Source of the DNA: Pholiota molesta
Lineage: Eukaryota; Basidiomycota; Agaricomycetes; Agaricales; Strophariaceae
Length of the DNA: 64,000 nucleotides
Reading direction: 5' to 3'
Assembly: GCA_014925825.1 (NCBI GenBank)
Contig: JACGCK010000012.1
Coordinates: 558,001 to 622,000 of the forward strand
The translations under genes were made by a program, and so were the position numbers. The stretch's first letter is position 1. The number at the start of each line of letters is the position of its first letter. The notes beneath the pieces were generated by a model that made no database searches, had not been told where the DNA came from, and saw only the letters and a program-made list of their open reading frames with translations. Shown here in pieces: positions 59,301 through 64,000 of the stretch.

Positions 59301-59428
59301 AAGGGCCGGACGCTGAGTTGTGCTCATGGTCGTCGGTGAGCAGGAGATGGCGGTGGGTGGCCGGTTGTGGTGAGAAGCCACGGAGAGCTGCCACTACAGG
59401 CGGAGCCTGAATATTCGAAGTCACTCAT
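56348..59428 (-). CDS. Cdc4/FBXW7-like F-box and WD40 repeat protein
   Basis: Substrate receptor of an SCF ubiquitin ligase, expected to recognise phosphodegrons in the nucleus. The leader reads APPVVAALRGFSPQPATHRH and LTDDHEHNSASGPYITTFSE, then, after a 43-nt intron, a Thr run and YAPIQLPPLPPPSSPRDPKN. A basic patch PPRKKARP may be a nuclear signal. The F-box is FLTLLPPELVSHILSFLPFS and SRVSRSWRNIIDTDPVLWRD. About eight WD40 blades follow, for example VSGSTDRTVRLWDLSTGRCT, VSGSYDCNVRIWDIITGECK, CSGSMDGTVRVWNIQNGECL and VSAAADSTLRIWDPDSGELR. An acidic C-terminal tail ends PHHLSRRR. Introns at about 57615-57668 and 57358-57433. The ATG at 59428 is in a different frame from APPVVAAL, so the start carries either an indel or an extra exon. 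Confidence 0.88.
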
Positions 59429-61232
59429 CGGCCATCACTGACACGCTCGTCTCGACTCGCGTTGACCACATGTCCCTCATCACAACCTCGCATGTCCGTT
59501 CTGCCCTCTGCGTGCAATGTTCAAACCGAATAATGTCTTGTGTCGGAGAATGCGCTGCACGACGCCTGTGTCTCATGCGAAACGCTTAAAATCGTTGGGA
59601 AAATACTAACACAAATATCCATTTCTCCGAGGGAACAAAGGTGTCACTTTCAGGTTACTGTTACTTTTGGCTTCCACGTCACCATCCCAACCTCTCTCGG
59701 TCGTTGTTGGACTATTTGACTCTAGAGTCTAGATGGCAATAAAAACCAGCACCCAGAGGTACCTCTATCCTTCGTCATCATCAAACATGCTGCTGATGGA
59801 CGCTTGCTTTTCATTTTGAGTGCATATATGCACCTAATACCTGACTTATCGACGGAATTCAGCGATTAAAAATCATCTAACAGGCTTATTCAATTGCTAG
59901 CCGAGCAGATTCCAGGCCGCAGCCCCTTGGCAAAGGCCTCAAGCATCTCCTAGTCGCCATTGGTCGTTAATTTTCCCACCGAATCCTCGAGACGTGGGTA
60001 TCGTCTCCCTTTCAGAGCCTCTTCGAAGCACGTAAATCAGCGGATCAGTGTTAACTGACCTCGGTTTACACCGAGGGCGCCCACTCAACGAAGGTGGAAT
60101 TCATGCATATATGCGCGATAGATCCCCCATTTTGAACACTATGGCCTTCCCTTTGTAGACATGTTGTCAGCCACTCGAGTGCTATCGATTTTGGGGAGCA
60201 AGAAGCAAAAATCGGACCTCGCTAGCTCATAAACTCGACTTTTCGCTTTTTCTTCTTCAAGGCGGTCTTGAAGCTAAGGAATTCTCGCAATACCATCCTC
60301 CTTTCTCAGCGGTGATGAAATTTGTCTAAAAGGCGCTGGTGAACCCATTCATATGTTCAACCGATGAGAATTCGGGGCCAAGGCGTGCTGCGGTTTACAG
60401 TAGGCGTTGATGCTGCGCTTTCCTTATCACACTCCGGAATCGCTCAAACAAGCACGCCGGTTAACTATCCCACCGTCATGACAGTAGCTATATAGCGCTC
60501 TTCCTCACCAACTTAGTCTTGGCTGCCACCCCAAGTAGCCCAGCGAATTTGGTGTTTCTCGAGGGTTTTCAAGTTGGCACCAGCGCTTATGTTTTCCCCC
60601 TCTGTTCCACACCCTTCATCACAATAGGCATTCCCGATGTTATTCCTTTTCCTCGCCGACGAACGAAATCCATCATGTCTCCTTGTCTTATCGCTCGGCT
60701 ATTCTTGTCTATCACATCAGCTGGCCCTGGCCCCCAGCCTGATCCCTTACTCTCCTGGACACCCTATTGAAACTGCTCACTTATCACAACCGCCTCTCGC
60801 TTGCCTGCGGCGTCAGCGCCATGCAGACTCACGGCCCTCCGTTCTACACCCACCTAGGTGACGAGCGGCATTCGCACCGATCGCTGCCCATCTCGAGCCT
60901 GCAGACCTCTTGCAGCCTCCGCTTTCTCCCGGAGAATGCTTTGTGCTCGCCCATTCACCCCAGCGCCTTCTTTGATACTGTTGGCATCCCTTATTGCTTA
61001 TCGCAACGGAAGTCAAACCTAGTTGGGTGAGCTCGATATAATTTTATGCGCTGTTCAATGACCATTTCCTAACCATGAGTTACAATGCTTCGAATGCCTT
61101 ACATGGGTTGATAGCTTTCTTAGTCTATCACTTCGAACTTTACTTCACTCGAAATGAGCAGGTTATACTCTGCTGTGCGTCATCGCAACCGAGCGTCATC
61201 TGTTGCGCTGATATCGAGGAGTAACCTCGACC

Positions 61233-61393
61233 TTTCTTACCCCGCGACTGCTTGCAAATAAGCCTTGGTCCATCAAATCTCGGAATACAAATGCTTGGCT
61301 GTCCATCTCGAGTTTTCTTACCCCGCGACTGCTTGCAAATAAGCCTTCGTCGATCAAATCTCGAAACACAAATGCTTGGCTGTCCATCTGACC
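61233..61393. repeat. 81-bp tandem duplication
   Basis: Two adjacent copies starting at 61233 and 61314, both beginning tttcttaccccgcgactgct and ending with gcttggctgtccatct. They differ at about six positions. The unit is 27 codons long and stays open on the minus strand (QAFVFRDL, then GLFASSRGVRK in each), but no surrounding gene is evident. Confidence 0.75.
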
Positions 61394-63176
61394 ATCCTTA
61401 GTCCAATCTTCAGATCCATCTCGCTCTTTCCTTTCTAATGAACGCATCTTGCCCTGCTCGTCACGATCGTTGCATTCGAGTAGGTCAGGGCATTACTCAC
61501 TCAGCTTATCTTCGTTTCTTGCAAGTGTTTTTGGCCACCACATCAGGGCTGCCACCGCAGGAAAATGTGGGACCAACGCTACACTTTTTTTGGATAATCA
61601 TCGGGGCTCTATGTTCAAAAGTCCACAACAGAGGTAACAATAGATTCTAATCTTCCCTCGGTATTGTGACCTGTCGTCCGAAGAAGAATAGGAAGCAGGA
61701 GGCTTAAAAGATTACTTGTATTGTTTCTATACATGTTCCAATCTACATGAAACATTAAACACGGTGAATGACTCGCTTCACTTTGTTCGTTCTGATCGTT
61801 ATCAATGTTTTATAGGTTGTCTTGTGGGTCGGCAGACACTGCTGTCCATATTTCATGACGTTAGCGACGTTCACGAATGACGTTGGGACTCGAGGCCTGG
61901 GTGAAACATCTCCCGACTCGAGAACTCTTCGGGTCGCTAACATCGACCGACCATGGATGATCAATGTTCAACATCCACTTCTCGAATCTCGACACACTGC
62001 TATTTTAAACTTGTGGATGACATGGAGATTTCGTCAGGCAATCACCGCCAGTTATGTTATACGACGTGCACACTTTAAATCTCGTCATTGTGTCACTTCG
62101 ACGTGGAGGTTCATGAGAATATTCGTGGCTTTTCTTGCCAGCTATTAGTACCGACCAGTGATGGAGGGACGACACCACGCACTGAACTACAGCTCTGGCT
62201 ATCTTCTACGCTCTGCAAGTACCTGGTTTACTGGGCCTTTTGCCACAAGGACTCCTCGTATTTGCTCTTCTAACCAACGCGGCGATGAACACCGAGGACC
62301 CTGCTTTTTGTCGCGCTCATATGAAACTCTCGTGTCGTGGGGCTGGTGAACTATAAATCTTTGCCACGGTACATCGGAAACATTTCCCAATGACTCGTAA
62401 AGATTTCAAGAAATGACGTTGTTGGTGACTTCCTATCATCTCTCTCTCATGTCTCTCGACTGCGCTTTCAGGACTTGAATGTCCTCTTTTCGGAAAGTTT
62501 GTACTTCGGATCGTGATGGCGATACCATCTAGAGGCCTGGGTGATTTGCTATAACGTATTCGATGTTATCTGGGCAGCTATTGGGGTTTAAAATACCTAA
62601 TCCCAGTCTTCATTTCTCGTTTCAACGGACAGAATCTCACAGTTGACCAGCTATTGGCCCCGGCTTTTGCCTACATCGGCTATTCCCGTTTCTTTACGAA
62701 GGCCAGGTGCGTACCATGCACATCTCCTTCCCCTTGTCGAGATGGTCACCCCCAATCCTAGTCCATCTTACGGATTCTGATAACTAACTCGAGGTTTCAA
62801 ATATCGACGATCAGAGACAAAACACTGATTTCCATCTATATCCTGCTCCAATTGCTGATCCATACTGAACGGCAATAGGTTGACGTCGGCAAGGGATCTA
62901 TACATTCTGCATTCAGGAGGCTTAATTCTCGTCGATGTTCCCTTCTTTGTTCGTCTACTATTTTCTCGAAGTCTCCGGAGAAACGGGGGAAGGAATGAAA
63001 CTTTGATACTCGTGCCCAGCAAGCTATTCGCCAATCCTCGATCAAGCTCTCAAGTACTCACATCGGATTCTTATCTCCCAGCAAATTTCTCTCATACACA
63101 CCAATATCCAACCGTCGTTATAGAATATCACGTCAAGCTCTCGAGATTCAGTGGGCCACTCATAGTAAATGTGGCT

Positions 63177-63341
63177 ATGCAGTCTAATTCTCTCACCCTC
63201 GCTCTGCTACTGTTCTCACTTCATCTAGTTTGGGGCGAATCATCGCCGCCGATTGCGGACATACGTTCTCATCGTCGGGCTCTAACCTGCTCTAACAAAA
63301 CGTGGCAGAAGGTTTCCGAATCTCGATTCGCATATCTGTGA
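63177..63341 (+). CDS. Possible small secreted peptide
   Basis: A 54-codon frame beginning MQSNSLTLALLLFSLHLVWG, which resembles a secretion signal with a cleavage site after WG or GES. The rest (SSPPIADIRSHRRALTCSNK) is short and unrecognised. The frame is also open upstream of the ATG. Chance is quite possible. Confidence 0.22.
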   Translation: MQSNSLTLALLLFSLHLVWGESSPPIADIRSHRRALTCSNKTWQKVSESRFAYL

Positions 63342-64000
63342 TCCATCCACTTTGAGGTCGTCCAAATCTAGCCGGGTGTTTGGTCCTGACGCTATTATTA
63401 GACACTTTTGCCTCTGGATTGAGGCTCCCGATATCTCTGTGACTGTCGTCTGACTTATGGCCGTTGGGAATGGCCGACGCTTTTCTCATATGGCTCGCAT
63501 ACATCTCAGCAACTTTTGTAACGCGTGCTGATTCGCTGGCTTATCGATATTTTCGAGTTCCTTGACATTTTCCGTTTCTAAACACACGTCGACTCTCGGA
63601 GTCCTCGAGAAGCAGCGATCACGCCCGGCTCGCCGAGGACTGTATTTCCACGCCCCATCGGCGCTGCCGACGTCGGACGCGTTGTCGAAAATATCACGGC
63701 CGGCACGCTACAGTTACCTCCCTGTGGCTCTCGGGGCGCGCGTTCTATACAAAGCCTCGATCGAGGCAGACAGGTCCGAAGAGGCAAATCCTTCGGACAT
63801 GGTTATGGAGCAATGTACCTGTATCATTCCGTCTTGGTGGATCAATACGCTTGTCTTAGCTGACTTGCAGGGCATAAATCAATATGATGCAATGGGTTTA
63901 CCTTAGGCCGTTTCGTGAAGCCGCCGCAGTTAACCACACGACAACGACCAAAACTAGTTTTCTGTTCTCTAGAAATTTATCTTTGCCTCCTCGTATGTCT

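Larger units (their letters stand above)
59429..64000. other. 4.5-kb region without a recognised gene
   Basis: Scattered short frames on both strands, none longer than about 155 codons and none with a known domain. It contains an 81-bp tandem duplication (61233-61393) and one possible small secreted peptide (63177-63341). No transposase, polymerase or integrase motif was found. Confidence 0.45.

Noticed and set aside
1..64000. CRISPR array, operons or other prokaryotic systems
   Set aside because: Spliceosomal introns and eukaryotic gene families throughout; no regularly spaced repeats.

Overview
The window is nuclear DNA from a filamentous basidiomycete, most likely an Agaricomycete. The genes carry many short introns (about 45-70 nt). 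The gene content fits: a class I hydrophobin, a DUF6593 protein, a basidiomycete-type kinase with a SAP domain, F-box proteins with fungal layouts, and tandem wall or membrane proteins of a kind I associate with mushrooms. I found no convincing tRNA, rRNA or CRISPR.

Layout. 0.8-3.0 kb: CLP1 (mRNA 3' end processing). 3.4-6.0 kb: F-box protein. 6.5-7.1 kb: hydrophobin. 8.0-11.4 kb: CTF18 (clamp loader), divergent from a DUF3835/URI-like gene at 11.7-14.0 kb. 14.5-18.2 kb: SAP-domain kinase. 19.0-20.0 kb: DUF6593 protein. 21.7-24.9 kb: vacuolar Ca2+/H+ exchanger with a histidine phosphatase gene 82 bp upstream. 25.3-26.6 kb: F-box protein. 27.0-30.8 kb: two tandem paralogous surface proteins. 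33.2-35.0 kb: nucleotide-sugar transporter. 37.5-39.1 kb: mitoribosomal MRP51. 39.4-40.0 kb: glia maturation factor. 40.2-42.8 kb: MFS transporter. 46.3-47.3 kb: D-aminoacyl-tRNA deacylase. 54.4-55.2 kb: PPIL1-type cyclophilin. 56.3-59.4 kb: Cdc4-like F-box/WD40 protein. The last 4.5 kb holds nothing I can name.

The most striking region is 47.5-54.3 kb. The 9-mer ATTTTATTG occurs three times. Between the first two copies sits a complete 6.1-kb Mutator-like element (MULE). It has 28-bp terminal inverted repeats and two convergent, apparently intact genes: a DDE/SWIM transposase, and a second gene with a ubiquitin-interacting-like motif and a Cys/His-rich C-terminus. Between the second and third copies sits a 651-bp non-autonomous element with long, unrelated inverted repeats. 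Two different elements therefore share one 9-bp target site. The target lies in what was probably a ~300-bp divergent promoter between the deacylase and cyclophilin genes.

Many host genes (CTF18, DUF3835, SAP-kinase, DUF6593, phosphatase, NST, GMF, MFS and others) show single-base frame breaks inside otherwise well-conserved protein sequence, mostly missing bases and often in short homopolymers. CLP1, hydrophobin, MRP51 and both MULE genes are clean. Uncorrected sequencing indels are the simplest explanation, so several gene models below are approximate in frame though not in identity.
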